A DNA stretch of 64,000 nt. It comes from DATJHM01 sp963777355 (lineage in GTDB: Bacteria; Chloroflexota; Ktedonobacteria; Ktedonobacterales; Ktedonobacteraceae). The stretch spans positions 62,001 to 126,000 of the forward strand of contig CAVZQK010000080.1 in the NCBI GenBank assembly GCA_963777355.1. Reading direction: 5' to 3'. The first letter of the stretch is position 1. Each line of letters opens with the position of its first letter. This document shows, piece by piece, positions 37,626-46,300 of the stretch. The position numbers were made by a program, and so were the translations under genes. The notes under the pieces are model-generated. The model was not told the origin of the DNA. It made no database searches and saw only the letters and a program-made list of their open reading frames with translations.

Positions 37626-38078
37626 ATGTTTGACCAGAGTAAGCTCGGAGAGAGCTTTCCGCCCTTCACTATCGAGGTTGAGCGCGGCAAAATCCACGAA
37701 TTGGCCCTGGCGATAGGCGACAATAATCCTATCTACCACAGCCGCAAGGCTGCCCTGGCTGCGGGCTATGAAGATGTCCCGCTTTTTCCTACCGCGCCTA
37801 CTATTTTTAATTTTTGGGGCAATACTCAATTTGGCGAACAGCTCGCCTCAGCAGGTATTACCGTGATGCGCATTCTCCACAGCGAGGAGGAATACGAATA
37901 TCTCGCGCCTATCTATCCTGGTGACACCTTGACTGGTATCGCTACCATTATCGAAGGCAAGTCGCGCCGCACCAAAGACGGCTTAACTACCGATATCGTG
38001 ACGACGGAGACCCGCTACACAAATCAGCAGAATCGCCACGTTCTGACCGCGCGAACAACGGTGGTGGTCCGTGAATAA
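37626..38078 (+). CDS. MaoC-like (3R)-hydroxyacyl-ACP dehydratase, HadA-type subunit
   Basis: The 150-residue protein belongs to the MaoC N-terminal (FAS1_DH_region) type: FTIEVERGKIHELALAIGDNNPIYH, then DVPLFPTAPTIFNFW and EEYEYLAPIYPGDTLTG. AAGGAACA lies upstream of the ATG. In the actinobacterial HadAB system this subunit supports substrate binding while the partner carries the catalytic Asp/His. Directly downstream is a second MaoC gene, so the two likely form a heterodimer that dehydrates hydroxyacyl-ACP, completing elongation with FabF. Confidence 0.85.
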   Translation: MFDQSKLGESFPPFTIEVERGKIHELALAIGDNNPIYHSRKAALAAGYEDVPLFPTAPTIFNFWGNTQFGEQLASAGITVMRILHSEEEYEYLAPIYPGDTLTGIATIIEGKSRRTKDGLTTDIVTTETRYTNQQNRHVLTARTTVVVRE

Positions 38079-38093
38079 GTTCCACGTGCAACA
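38078..38093. promoter_or_regulatory. parS: parS-like site 3
   Basis: AGTTCCACGTGCAACA matches 14 of 16 bases of the TGTTCCACGTGGAACA form of parS, between the two MaoC genes. It shares the half-site change GCAAC with site 2. Function inferred. Confidence 0.5.
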
Positions 38094-38123
38094 TATTGAT
38101 ATCGGTAAAGGAGAGCTTGAAGT

Positions 38124-38570
38124 ATGACCGTAGATAGAACTCCTCTAAAGCAGTACGCTGAAGATGTGCAGGTAGGTGAGAGCATTCCGTCCCTGGTAAA
38201 AGACCCCATGACCCATCTGCGCCTGGTTCGTTACGCTGGTGCTTCCGGCGATTTCAACCCTCTCCACACCGATCCCAAAGTCGGCCAGGAGATCGGTACC
38301 GATGGTATTATTGCGCACGGCATGCTCATCATGGGCTTTGTCGGCCAACTGCTCAGTGATTACGTCGGCCCCAAAGCTCTGCGCAAATTCAACGTCCGTT
38401 TCAAAGGCATGACGCGCCTCGACGACGTAATCACCTGTAGCGGCACCATCACCAAAAAATACGAACTCGCTGGCGAGACCCGCATCGTCGGCAAAGTCCA
38501 GGCCGCCGACCAGAACGGCGACATCAAAGTCTCCGGCACCTTTGAAGCCGCCCTCCCCACCAGACCCTAA
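38124..38570 (+). CDS. MaoC-like hydroxyacyl dehydratase, HadB-type catalytic subunit
   Basis: The 148-residue hot-dog-fold protein has the hydratase 2 motif: YAGASGDFNPLHTDPKVGQEIG with catalytic Asp and His, then IAHGMLIMGFVGQLL. AAAGGAG precedes the ATG. It follows the HadA-type gene by 45 bases and should be the catalytic half of the pair. The polypeptide ends with ordinary beta strands (RFKGMTRLDDVITCSGTI), and there is no fusion. Confidence 0.88.
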   Translation: MTVDRTPLKQYAEDVQVGESIPSLVKDPMTHLRLVRYAGASGDFNPLHTDPKVGQEIGTDGIIAHGMLIMGFVGQLLSDYVGPKALRKFNVRFKGMTRLDDVITCSGTITKKYELAGETRIVGKVQAADQNGDIKVSGTFEAALPTRP

Positions 38571-38881
38571 CCCCATCCATCCTGATCTCGCTCATATCGC
38601 GTAGGACTGGTGCTTGCCTGAGTCCATCCGACTCAGGCGCAATTGTCGGAAAGACCATAAATTCGCCAAGACGTTGAGCTTGAATGGATGAGTCAAAGCT
38701 GTGTCAGAGCCAAGTTATGCTCCTAGAAACTCTTTCTAGGAAGAAAAACCATCTCCTCGATCAAGATCCGCGCACTGCGAAGACCTTGTAGGTAATGCCA
38801 AAAACCAATCCAGAATGACGGCTGTAATGCGATACGGTATAACTGTGTAGAAAAACAAAAAGGAAGAAGCGGAGCCTGCAC
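38571..38881. other. Intergenic region with two hairpins and a -10-like element
   Basis: Stem 1 is GCCTGAGTC/GACTCAGGC at 38616-38638 with a 5-base loop; stem 2 is TCCTAGAAA/TTTCTAGGA at 38721-38741. Neither has a U-tract. TATAAC at 38838-38843 may be the -10 of the downstream sigma-factor gene. No gene is seen. Confidence 0.5.
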
Positions 38882-40060
38882 ATGGAATCAGCCTTTGCTG
38901 AAGAAGACGGACGGGACACGCAACTGGAAGCGATCTTTCGTACACAGTTTGCTGACCTCTACCGCTACATTTATCGCCAAGTTCACCATCCGCTTGTCGC
39001 AGAAGATCTGGCTAGCGTTGTCTTTCTCAAGGCGTTGCGTTGGTTACAGGAAGATCGCCATCCAGAGAGTGTGAAAGGCTGGCTCTACGCGACGGCTCGT
39101 AGCGTGATTGCAGATTACTGGCGCGAACAGGGGCAACTCAACCTGCTCCCACTTTCGGCGGCAGAAGAAATGCCCATGCTTGCTCAAGAGAGCGACAAGC
39201 AGACGCAAGCGCTTCAAGAGCGCATTCAACATTTGTTGGAGGGTCTCTCCGAGCGCGAGCGTGCGATTCTTACCCTGCGCTATTTTCAGGGGTATAGTGC
39301 CGCAGAGATCGGCCAGGCTTTAGGATTGAGCGCAAATCATGTACGCGTTTTGCAATTGCGTGCCTTACGACGCGCAGCTTTTTTAGAAACGGAAGAAAGG
39401 AATGTTCCTGTGGAAGCACCTGATCTGCCATATAATCAGCAAGCGCAACGTGTCTTAGAACTGACGAAGGAGGCGGCTCGCGCCTTCAATCACAATTATA
39501 TTGGAACGGAGCATCTCCTGCTCGGCATCTTTGAAGAGGGAAGTGCTGCTGCGGATTTGATTGCGCAAGGATTGACCGTGCAAAACGTGCGCGGAGGGAT
39601 CACGTTCATTCTCGGAGGCCGTTCTCAGGGAGATCGTGGTTTGGACGTGGATTTTAACCCTCGCACCCGAACGGTGCTTGCTCTGGCCGGAGCGGAGGCC
39701 AAGCACCTAGGAGAACCTGTCATTCGCCCGCAACATCTCTTTGTTGCTCTTCTGCGTGAGGGGCAGGGTATTGCCGCTATGTTGCTCCAGATGTCGGGCG
39801 TGCGTTTAGAACAACATGGTGAAGCGGTCCAGATTGTCAAGGTGCCCGATCCAGTGGAGGGACCTGTTCCCATACCACCGGATTTGCAGGAGGCGTTCCA
39901 ACAACACCCAGAGGCACACCTCTGGTTTGGTCGGCTCTCCAACGCAAAGCAAAAATGGTTTGTTGACCGAATCGAGCAAGTGACGGAAGCAGTCGCAAGA
40001 AGTCTGAGTGTAGCGGAAGTTATCAAGCAACTTGAACGAATTGGTCAATCGCGGAAGTAG
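38882..40060 (+). CDS. ECF sigma factor fused to ClpC-type N-domain and OmdA/YdeI-like domain
   Basis: The 392-residue intact protein combines three modules. Residues about 17-83 are sigma region 2 (LYRYIYRQVHHPLVAEDLAS, VKGWLYATARSVIADYWR). About 112-165 are sigma region 4 (LSERERAILTLRYFQGYS and a helix-turn-helix). About 183-310 are a double Clp_N repeat (AQRVLELTKEAARAFNHNYIG then TEHLLLGIFEEG; second copy FNPRTRTVLALAGAEAKHLG then RPQHLFVALLREGQGIA). About 330-390 resemble the OmdA/YdeI C-terminal domain (LQEAFQQHPEAHLWFGRLSN). ClpC N-domains bind adaptors, substrates and phosphoarginine. I infer a sigma factor gated by protein-quality signals. GGAG lies eight bases before the ATG. Confidence 0.88.
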   Translation: MESAFAEEDGRDTQLEAIFRTQFADLYRYIYRQVHHPLVAEDLASVVFLKALRWLQEDRHPESVKGWLYATARSVIADYWREQGQLNLLPLSAAEEMPMLAQESDKQTQALQERIQHLLEGLSERERAILTLRYFQGYSAAEIGQALGLSANHVRVLQLRALRRAAFLETEERNVPVEAPDLPYNQQAQRVLELTKEAARAFNHNYIGTEHLLLGIFEEGSAAADLIAQGLTVQNVRGGITFILGGRSQGDRGLDVDFNPRTRTVLALAGAEAKHLGEPVIRPQHLFVALLREGQGIAAMLLQMSGVRLEQHGEAVQIVKVPDPVEGPVPIPPDLQEAFQQHPEAHLWFGRLSNAKQKWFVDRIEQVTEAVARSLSVAEVIKQLERIGQSRK

Positions 40061-40240
40061 GTGTACATCGAGCGTGGGATGTGTGTGTCGAATACGATGT
40101 CCAGTATCGCAGAGAGAGGTAGTAACCCATTGTGCCTCCCTCTCCGACATCTCTTTCGGCCAAATCTGAGAAGATCGTCGTGGAGCAAGATGAATCCTCG
40201 ACGAAAAGGCTCTTTTTCTGGTATTTCTGACACATATTAT

Positions 40241-40363
40241 GGAACTCCGTCAACTTTGATGAAGGATGAGCTTATCAGAGAAAAGTCTTTTTTCCTTTGA
40301 GCACAACCACAGAAGCTGGCCGTCATCTTATTGAAGAGCTATCACCAAACTTGACGGAGTTCC
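40241..40363. repeat. Imperfect inverted repeat (GGAACTCCGTCAA type)
   Basis: GGAACTCCGTCAACTTTGAT at 40241-40260 is mirrored by ATCACCAAACTTGACGGAGT and TCC at 40341-40363, giving about 21 bp with three mismatches. The arms enclose about 80 bases. It resembles a small MITE-like unit downstream of the sigma gene; no target duplication was confirmed. Confidence 0.5.
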
Positions 40364-40547
40364 AGGTTATCTGTCAAACTACAGCAATCAAGAGCGCCTC
40401 GACCACCTTCATACTAGAATATTGCCCACTCCCCACCCCTCTCCACTCTCCCGGACCTATCCGGAAACCAGAGGCAACCAGGACGAAAGGTCTTAATGAA
40501 CAACCCCTCTCGCCGCCAGAAAGGGAGCGTCCCCCGCTTTCGTAGTG

Positions 40548-40771
40548 CTCTGTCAACCTTGATAGCACACTTTGTAGAAGCCGGCTGAAACACGAGAGCG
40601 AACCTGCTGCTTCTCCCTGTCCTGATGCACTCGTAACCCCTCTCGGCTCTCGCAACCAGGTAGGGACACACTGTTCATCTCTGTCCGTGTTAGCCGACCA
40701 CCTCTCTGGACGTAGACGGTAACGGCGAGACGGCTCTCTCAAAAACGGATGCCCTCAAGATTGACAGAGTA
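40548..40771. repeat. Second inverted repeat (CTCTGTCAACCTTGA type)
   Basis: CTCTGTCAACCTTGA near 40549-40563 faces TCAAGATTGACAGAG near 40755-40769, one mismatch over 15 bp. The core TTGACRGAGT is shared with the pair at 40241-40363, so four related arms alternate in orientation over 530 bases. The enclosed DNA shows no credible gene. Confidence 0.4.
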
Positions 40772-40930
40772 GTAGGGACATGATGAAGCGTGCAGCCAGC
40801 GTCCCCCCACACGATATCGTCGCACGCACGCGCAATCGTGTCCTCCTCGCCCAGCGATCCTCTAGACGCGAAACGAGGTCCCGAAGATCTTCCCCTCGCC
40901 CTTCAAATATGTCCGGAAGGAGAGAATCCC

Positions 40931-41229
40931 GTTCCAATTGCTCAAACGCAATCAAGACCCTTCCCACAGCGAGTGTGCTCGATGTTCCAATTGCTCAGGC
41001 ACGCTTCCTACGCTGAAGTCATCGATCGCCATAGAGCCGGTTCCAATTGCTCAAACGCAATCAAGACCCTTCCCACGCACTGGAGAATATCAACCAATGG
41101 CTGGTTCGCATTCGATTGGTTCCAATTGCTCAAACGCAATCAAGACATTTCCCACATTAGATCGATATTTATGAGTCGACTAGCAGTTGAAGGTTCCAAT
41201 TGCTCAAACGCAATCAAGACATTTCCCAC
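40931..41229 (-). CRISPR. Short CRISPR array: four 37-base repeats and one decayed repeat
   Basis: Full repeats lie at 40931-40967, 41040-41076, 41119-41155 and 41193-41229. On the plus strand each starts GTTCCAATTGCTCAAACGCA and ends TTCCCAC. A partial copy of the first 14 bases lies at 40984-40997. Spacers are 42 and 37 bases on the right; 72 bases including the broken repeat lie on the left. Read on the minus strand the repeat ends TTGGAAC, the usual GAAAC-like 3' end, so transcription should run leftward. Repeats nearer cas6 carry ACATTT where the distal ones carry ACCCTT, consistent with a leader at 41230-41371 and decay at the far end. Confidence 0.9.
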
Positions 41230-41371
41230 CCCTCCCCAAAAAGCCCACCTCCCAGGCCCTCTGAGAGGGTCATTTGCGAGAGGCTCCCCTCAAAGACCCC
41301 CAAACCACACATTTCGCCCTCTTCTCCCACCTATTATCCACTTTTTAAGCTCAATTGTCAACGCGAGAGGC
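41230..41371 (-). promoter_or_regulatory. Probable CRISPR leader
   Basis: The 142 bases between the last repeat and the cas6 stop are gene-free. Orientation of the array and the sequence-conserved repeats at this end make it the likely leader, or simply the cas6 3' region if array and cas6 share one transcript. Confidence 0.45.
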
Positions 41372-42253
41372 TCAGCTCAAAAGGTCCACAGCCCCGCCCC
41401 TCGCAGACACCTGCCTCTCCCCATTGCCATACTGCAATTCTGCACGCGCCTGCCCCATTCCCATCGTCGTTTTATAACCAACCCCTGAATACAGAGCGAG
41501 AGCCGCAAGAGCCGCAACATACTCCGCTGGCGTCTCCCTGGACTTCACCAGATACGTACATGACCCTACAAAGCCTTTCTGCACATGTTTCGGAAAATGA
41601 AAAGTCGTCGTCTGAAGATGGTAATCACTGATAATTACCTGCTCCTTCACAAACTCCCTCACCGCCATCTTCTCTATCTGCACCCCCTCCGGCGCATAGA
41701 GATTCCAGCTTCTCAGCAGACTATCCCAGACCAGCATCGGCTCCGGGTACAGAGCAAACTTATGGTCCCCCAGACTAAACGCTGTCGGGCTGGCAAAGTG
41801 TAACGTGATCCTCTGTTGGGGTAACGCCATGCTCAGCTCTTGCCAGTTACTATTTGCGGCCCACCCCGTCAGATCTGCGTCAGCCGTAGAAAGCAGACCC
41901 AACACCGTAAATGCCGTCTTCTCCAGAAAGACTACGCGCCTCTCTCTCCCAAGCAAGCTGCTACTGATACTCTGCCAGATCTCCCCCTCATCCAATAGTG
42001 TCACCCGAAAATAGCAGACTTGCCCCGCCTCTAAAGAGATCATCGACCCCTGCCGTGTCGCCCCTTGCAGCGAGGAGACGGTAAAGGGACGATAATTCGG
42101 CTCATCATGTAGCCGTGTCGCCAGCTCCGGATTCACCTGGTCAATCAGATTCAGAAACAGAGCATGTGTCTTATTGCCAATCATCGCCGGAAAGACCGTT
42201 GTCGTCTTCGGCGAGAGTTCTATAATAAGAGAGTAAAGCCGTTTTTTCGTCAT
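41372..42253 (-). CDS. cas6: CRISPR-associated endoribonuclease Cas6
   Basis: Cas6 cuts pre-crRNA within each repeat. The product of about 293 residues shows a ferredoxin-like start (KKRLYSLIIELSPK), a middle FRVTLLDEGEIWQSI block and the C-terminal glycine-rich RNA-binding loop ALYSGVGYKTTMGMGQARAE that defines the family. It is transcribed toward the array, 142 bases away. No cas1, cas2, cas3, cas10 or other effector gene is present in the window, so this is a solitary cas6 that would have to serve an effector encoded elsewhere. ATG 42253 is preferred; a TTG at 42265 would add four residues. Frame intact. Confidence 0.87.
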   Translation of the reverse strand: MTKKRLYSLIIELSPKTTTVFPAMIGNKTHALFLNLIDQVNPELATRLHDEPNYRPFTVSSLQGATRQGSMISLEAGQVCYFRVTLLDEGEIWQSISSSLLGRERRVVFLEKTAFTVLGLLSTADADLTGWAANSNWQELSMALPQQRITLHFASPTAFSLGDHKFALYPEPMLVWDSLLRSWNLYAPEGVQIEKMAVREFVKEQVIISDYHLQTTTFHFPKHVQKGFVGSCTYLVKSRETPAEYVAALAALALYSGVGYKTTMGMGQARAELQYGNGERQVSARGGAVDLLS

Positions 42254-42627
42254 TCTTCCGTCCAATCAAATAGATGACTACCTCGTGCCGCCTTGCGTCT
42301 TGCTAGATGCTTCATCTGTATGATATTCCGCTCATACGCTATAAGCAAGGCCGCACTTGTAAATTTTGAGATTAATTGAGCTGCTCTTCCGCGACTTTGG
42401 TGATAAAGTCTGCAATAACAAAATTAGGAAAAGATCTAGACGGCTCCAGGAGCAGATTACAAAAAAGGGCAACCTCATGATAAGCTCATCTCTTGCGTCA
42501 AGATGGCTCAGCAAAAGGATTTTGTGACCTACATCATATGCTGAATGAGTGAACTATACTATATTTACCTTGACTGACTATCTCGAAACCCAGGACATGG
42601 AAGTGTATTTGTGAGAAGGAGTTCATT
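42254..42627. other. Intergenic region between cas6 and the pentapeptide-repeat gene
   Basis: An AT-rich stretch of about 370 bases separates divergent genes. No protein-like frame or clear hairpin was found. It should contain promoters for both sides. Confidence 0.35.
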
Positions 42628-44414
42628 ATGGCTAACCCGGTCCACTTGGCCTTACTCAAACAGGGAGCAGCAGTCTGGAACCAGTGGCGCGATGAACATC
42701 CTGCCATTTATCCAGATCTGCAAGAGGGCGATCTACGCAAACTCAGCCTGTCCAACGCGAATCTGTTCGGTGCCGACTTGTCCGGTGCTGATCTGAGAGA
42801 TGCCGATCTGCGACGAGTTGATTTGCGCCATGCTTTGCTGGCTCACGCCCGCTTCCACAATGTTTGTCTGTATGGTGCCAATTTGAGCGGCGTCAATCTG
42901 CACAACCTTGATCTTGCCGAGTGCGATCTGAGCGGCACGAATTTGCGCGATGCCGACTTGCGAGAAGCGCATCTGGTCGCGAGCAATCTGGAGGGGGCTG
43001 ACCTGAGCGGCGCTGAGCTTGGCGGGGCGAACTTGAGCGAGGCCTACCTCTGTGATGCTAATCTCTCTGGTGCCAATCTCTCGGAGAACAAGCATTTGAG
43101 ATTTGCTCGCTTGCGGGGCTGTAACTTCTCCCGTGCAAACCTCTCTGGAGTCGATCTCAGTGGGCGCACCTTGCAACACATCAATTTCTCCGAAGCTAAC
43201 CTACACAAAGCCAATCTCAAGAGTGCCGATCTTTGTCAGGTCGATCTGAGCCAGGCAGATCTGAGAGAGGTGAAGCTTTCAGGTGCTCACCTTGACAGCG
43301 CCAATCTCAGCGGTGCCAACCTGAGTAGTGCTGCCCTCTGGAGTGCCAGGTTACAGCGTGCAGTCCTGCGCCAGGCCAATCTCAGCACTGCTGACCTGCG
43401 TGGAGCCGATCTAAGCCAGGCGGATCTGAGGGAAGCGAAACTTTCAGATGCTCGCCTTAACAAAGCCAATCTGAGTGGTGCAGATCTAAGCCGGGCAGCG
43501 TTACAACGTGCCGTCTTGAGTAAGGCCAACCTGGAACGGACCAGATTTGTAGAGGCCAATCTGGAAGAAGCCGATTTGCGTGGGTTGTCCCAGGAGGTGG
43601 TTGCGGAGCTCGGCAGACAGCCAGGCGTCAGGCTTGCTGGCAGCAAATGGGAAGTTGAGAAACCGGTGACTTCCTTCAGCCTCTCATACCACCGTTTCCT
43701 CCCTCCTGAAGTCTGTCAGATGGTACATCTGGAAAAGCTCGATCTGACAAAAGATAGCCTCTATAGTAATATAGCCCTGGAAGCCTTGCCGCCTGAAATC
43801 GGACAATTGACCCGTTTACAATCTCTGCGCGTTGGCTGGAACCGGTTGCGCTCGTTGCCACGCGAAATAGGACAACTGAGCCAGTTACGCCTTCTTGACC
43901 TGAGCATGAATCAATTGGAGGAACTTCCAGGAGAAATAGGCCAGTTGAGTCAATTGAGCGAACTGTACCTGCAAGCCAATACCTCGCTGGCACGCTTACC
44001 ACCAGAAATAAGTCAGCTTCACGAGTTGGAGTGCCTCGATCTGAGGTGGACGGTCTTGCGAGAAGTGCAGAGGAGATCTGGTCCTTGGCTCACCTGAAAA
44101 CGTTGCGCCTTGGAGGCTGGGATGTGAACTACTCATCCCCCGCAATTGGACAGTTACCCCAGTTAGAGGCGCTCGATGTGAGTGCGACGACGCTGACATC
44201 GTTTCCAGCAGTGCTGTCCGATCTTTCCAACTTGCAAAGGTTGGAGATCAACGAAGCTCAGGCTGAGGCCCTGGTACCGTCCAGTGTCAATCACCTGATC
44301 TTAGGAGAATGGCTCAATGAAGTGTTGCACCTCTCGAAGCGGGTCCACATTGCTATCTGGAAGAAAGATTCCTGGAGTGATATGATCCATTTCACCTATG
44401 TTGAACGAGATTAG
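42628..44414 (+). CDS. Pentapeptide-repeat and leucine-rich-repeat protein (frameshifted)
   Basis: Residues about 30-320 are pentapeptide repeats of the A(D/N)LSG type (for example LSGADLRDADLR), which fold as a right-handed quadrilateral beta helix. Residues about 350-590 are leucine-rich repeats of the LPPEIGQLTRLQSLRVGWNR type. The frame breaks near 44067: one base is missing, and VPEEIWSLAHLKTLRLGGW would be restored. Repair gives 595 residues. AAGGAG precedes the ATG. No signal peptide or membrane helix, so cytosolic. Both repeat types mediate protein binding, and the target is unknown. Confidence 0.85.
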
Positions 44415-44548
44415 TGTGCCTTTGTAGAGGGAGAGGAGCCGCCGGGACTCTTCTCCAATAGCTCCACATTCCATTGATGAAGTGAGAGCAATGATGGAGA
44501 AACACTAGGATGGAATAGGATCTTTTGACGAGGAAATGCTGTAGCGGA

Positions 44549-44579
44549 GATGAGAAAAGTCAATCTCTATTTTCTCATC
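44549..44579. terminator. Hairpin after the pentapeptide/LRR gene
   Basis: GATGAGAAAA and TTTTCTCATC form a perfect 10-bp stem with an 11-base loop, 135 bases after the stop. The T's belong to the stem itself, so termination strength is uncertain. No other signal is seen between 44415 and 44759. Confidence 0.5.
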
Positions 44580-44759
44580 CCAATTCCTTAGCGTTGTTTT
44601 TTTCGTGCCATTATAATACTCAAGGGCCAAGACCATAAAGCATATGATTGATGGAATCATCTATTGATATTATCAAGAATTGTTGATATAAATAAAAGCA
44701 TACACCGCTTTCTCGCAAAGTGCGGAAATCGATAGAGCGCTTGGGAGGCAAAGCAAAGA

Positions 44760-45179
44760 ATGGATGCCCTTGAGGATACCCTCTTTCAACAATTGGCATA
44801 CGCCTGTTCTGAAACCAGACAAGCCTTTGATCAACATATCGGCATGAGTCAGGCACGACGGCAATTGCTGGCATTGGTGTCACGGGAAGGAGAGATCAGT
44901 CATGCCGCATTGCAGCAGCAATTAGCGCTCGATGGAGCCACGATTACCCGTCTGGTCAAGCAGTTTGAGGCTGAAGGGGCGCTCAACCGCCGCCTCGATC
45001 CTCAGGATAATCGCTACACACTGGTCTCTTTGACAGTTTCAGGCCAGCAAATCGTTGCTGGCCTGAGCGAGGCCCACAGCCTGTTTCAGACACGACTGCT
45101 CGATGGTATTCCCAGAGAAGAACAGGAGATGGTGCTGCGCGTTCTCGAACGGTTACGCGCCAACATATGCGCTCTCTAA
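44760..45179 (+). CDS. MarR-family transcriptional regulator
   Basis: The 139-residue protein has the MarR winged helix: ARRQLLALVSREGEISHAAL, recognition helix DGATITRLVKQFEAEGAL and wing NRRLDPQDNRYTLVSLT, flanked by dimerisation helices. GGGAGG lies about 12 bases before the ATG. It precedes the SnoaL-like gene by 86 bases, which it may regulate. The ligand is unknown. Confidence 0.9.
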   Translation: MDALEDTLFQQLAYACSETRQAFDQHIGMSQARRQLLALVSREGEISHAALQQQLALDGATITRLVKQFEAEGALNRRLDPQDNRYTLVSLTVSGQQIVAGLSEAHSLFQTRLLDGIPREEQEMVLRVLERLRANICAL

Positions 45180-45265
45180 AACGAAAGCCCGCAGCAAACA
45201 TGAGTGTACGCTTAACACACGGGCAATCGATCTATCAGGAAGAAATTATTTACAGGAGATTTTGC

Positions 45266-45667
45266 ATGACAGCCACAGACAACAAGGATCTGGCTTCTCG
45301 TGTTTATGAAGCCATTAACACGCAGGATATCGAGACATTGGACGAACTCTTTGATCCACACATTCTCAGGCATGCTATGGGAGAAGTTGGCATCGAGAGT
45401 GCGAGATCGGCTTTGACAAACGCCTTTGCCACTTTCCCTCAGACACGCTTCGTCATCGAAGATCTGATTGCTGAAGGCGACAAAGTCGCTCTACGTGTCA
45501 CTGTTCACGGCGTTCCAACGCCTCCAGGAGAACCCCTCCCTCTCATCATGGAGATTTTTCGGATCGAAAACGGACGCGTTGCCGAAATCTGGGGCGCTGG
45601 AACCTTGCGCCGGCCCGAGTGCATAATGCATTCATCGAGAAATATGAGCCTGCATTTCAACAAGTGA
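45266..45667 (+). CDS. SnoaL-like ester cyclase/NTF2-fold protein
   Basis: ATG 45266 has CAGGAG seven bases upstream and gives 133 residues. The sequence follows the SnoaL-like polyketide-cyclase/ester-cyclase pattern: ASRVYEAINTQDIETLDELF, then FPQTRFVIEDLIAEGDKVAL, GVPTPPGEPLPLIMEIFRIE and GRVAEIWG. It is a small alpha+beta-barrel enzyme or binding protein of unknown substrate, downstream of the MarR gene. Confidence 0.82.
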   Translation: MTATDNKDLASRVYEAINTQDIETLDELFDPHILRHAMGEVGIESARSALTNAFATFPQTRFVIEDLIAEGDKVALRVTVHGVPTPPGEPLPLIMEIFRIENGRVAEIWGAGTLRRPECIMHSSRNMSLHFNK

Positions 45668-45739
45668 AATCACACCTCTCTCGTGAAACACGGACTCATA
45701 CATCCCATCCCTCTAGATCTGCATTTGGGCAAGCGACAC

Positions 45740-46300
45740 TCAGGCGATTTTTATCACCCCAAATCTAAGGAGCACATTCCAGCGTAGAAAGCCATTATGC
45801 GCATCAAAGGCATAGAGCACACTCTCGTCGCCATTCAGTTTACTAAGGCCATACATGCCATTAAGTAGAGTGAGCCTAGAAAAGTCGTTCAGGCGGGAAA
45901 AGTTTTGTTGCCAGGGTTTTGCACCATCTTTCGCCCTGAGAGCAAGGAAAGCGTGGTTTCCAGTACCAGGAATGTTATAACTGAGATACAGCACATCAGA
46001 GGCCGCTAGCAGACCTGAGGGGTCAAACGATTGTTGCCACACTAACTTGCCGTTGTGGGCATTGATGGCAGAGATTTTGCCGCCATACGAGGCCGCATAG
46101 ATCATCGTATCCGCGATTGCCAACGTTTTCATGTCTTGCGCTATCTGAGGGGATCGCCAGAGCATTGATACTATGCCGATTGTTGGTTCTCCGTCATCTT
46201 CCGTGCAAGCAGAGAGACTTTTTGACAGTGGCGTATTTAGGAAGACCTTGTTGGAGCCAATCAACGTAAACCACTTCTTACCTAAGTATGAGCTTAGCAC
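45740..46300 (-). CDS. PQQ-like beta-propeller fragment
   Basis: From a GTG at 46300 the 186-residue frame contains outer-membrane-BamB/PQQ-type repeats: IYAASYGGKISAINAHNGKLVWQQSF, HAFLALRAKDGAKPWQQNF and LYAFDAHNGFLRWN. A full propeller needs about twice this length and normally a signal sequence; both are missing. An inverted repeat runs across its 5' part. It is probably a remnant of a larger PQQ-repeat lipoprotein. Confidence 0.55.
   Translation of the reverse strand: MLSSYLGKKWFTLIGSNKVFLNTPLSKSLSACTEDDGEPTIGIVSMLWRSPQIAQDMKTLAIADTMIYAASYGGKISAINAHNGKLVWQQSFDPSGLLAASDVLYLSYNIPGTGNHAFLALRAKDGAKPWQQNFSRLNDFSRLTLLNGMYGLSKLNGDESVLYAFDAHNGFLRWNVLLRFGVIKIA

Noticed and set aside
40374..40742. 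Arg/Ser-rich minus-strand frame right of the sigma fusion
   Set aside because: Composition is random-like, there is no ribosome site, and it overlaps intergenic inverted repeats.
40790..41631. Plus-strand frames running through the CRISPR array and the end of cas6
   Set aside because: Their repeated peptides (SNCSNAIKT) are translations of the CRISPR repeat. The array and cas6 explain the DNA.
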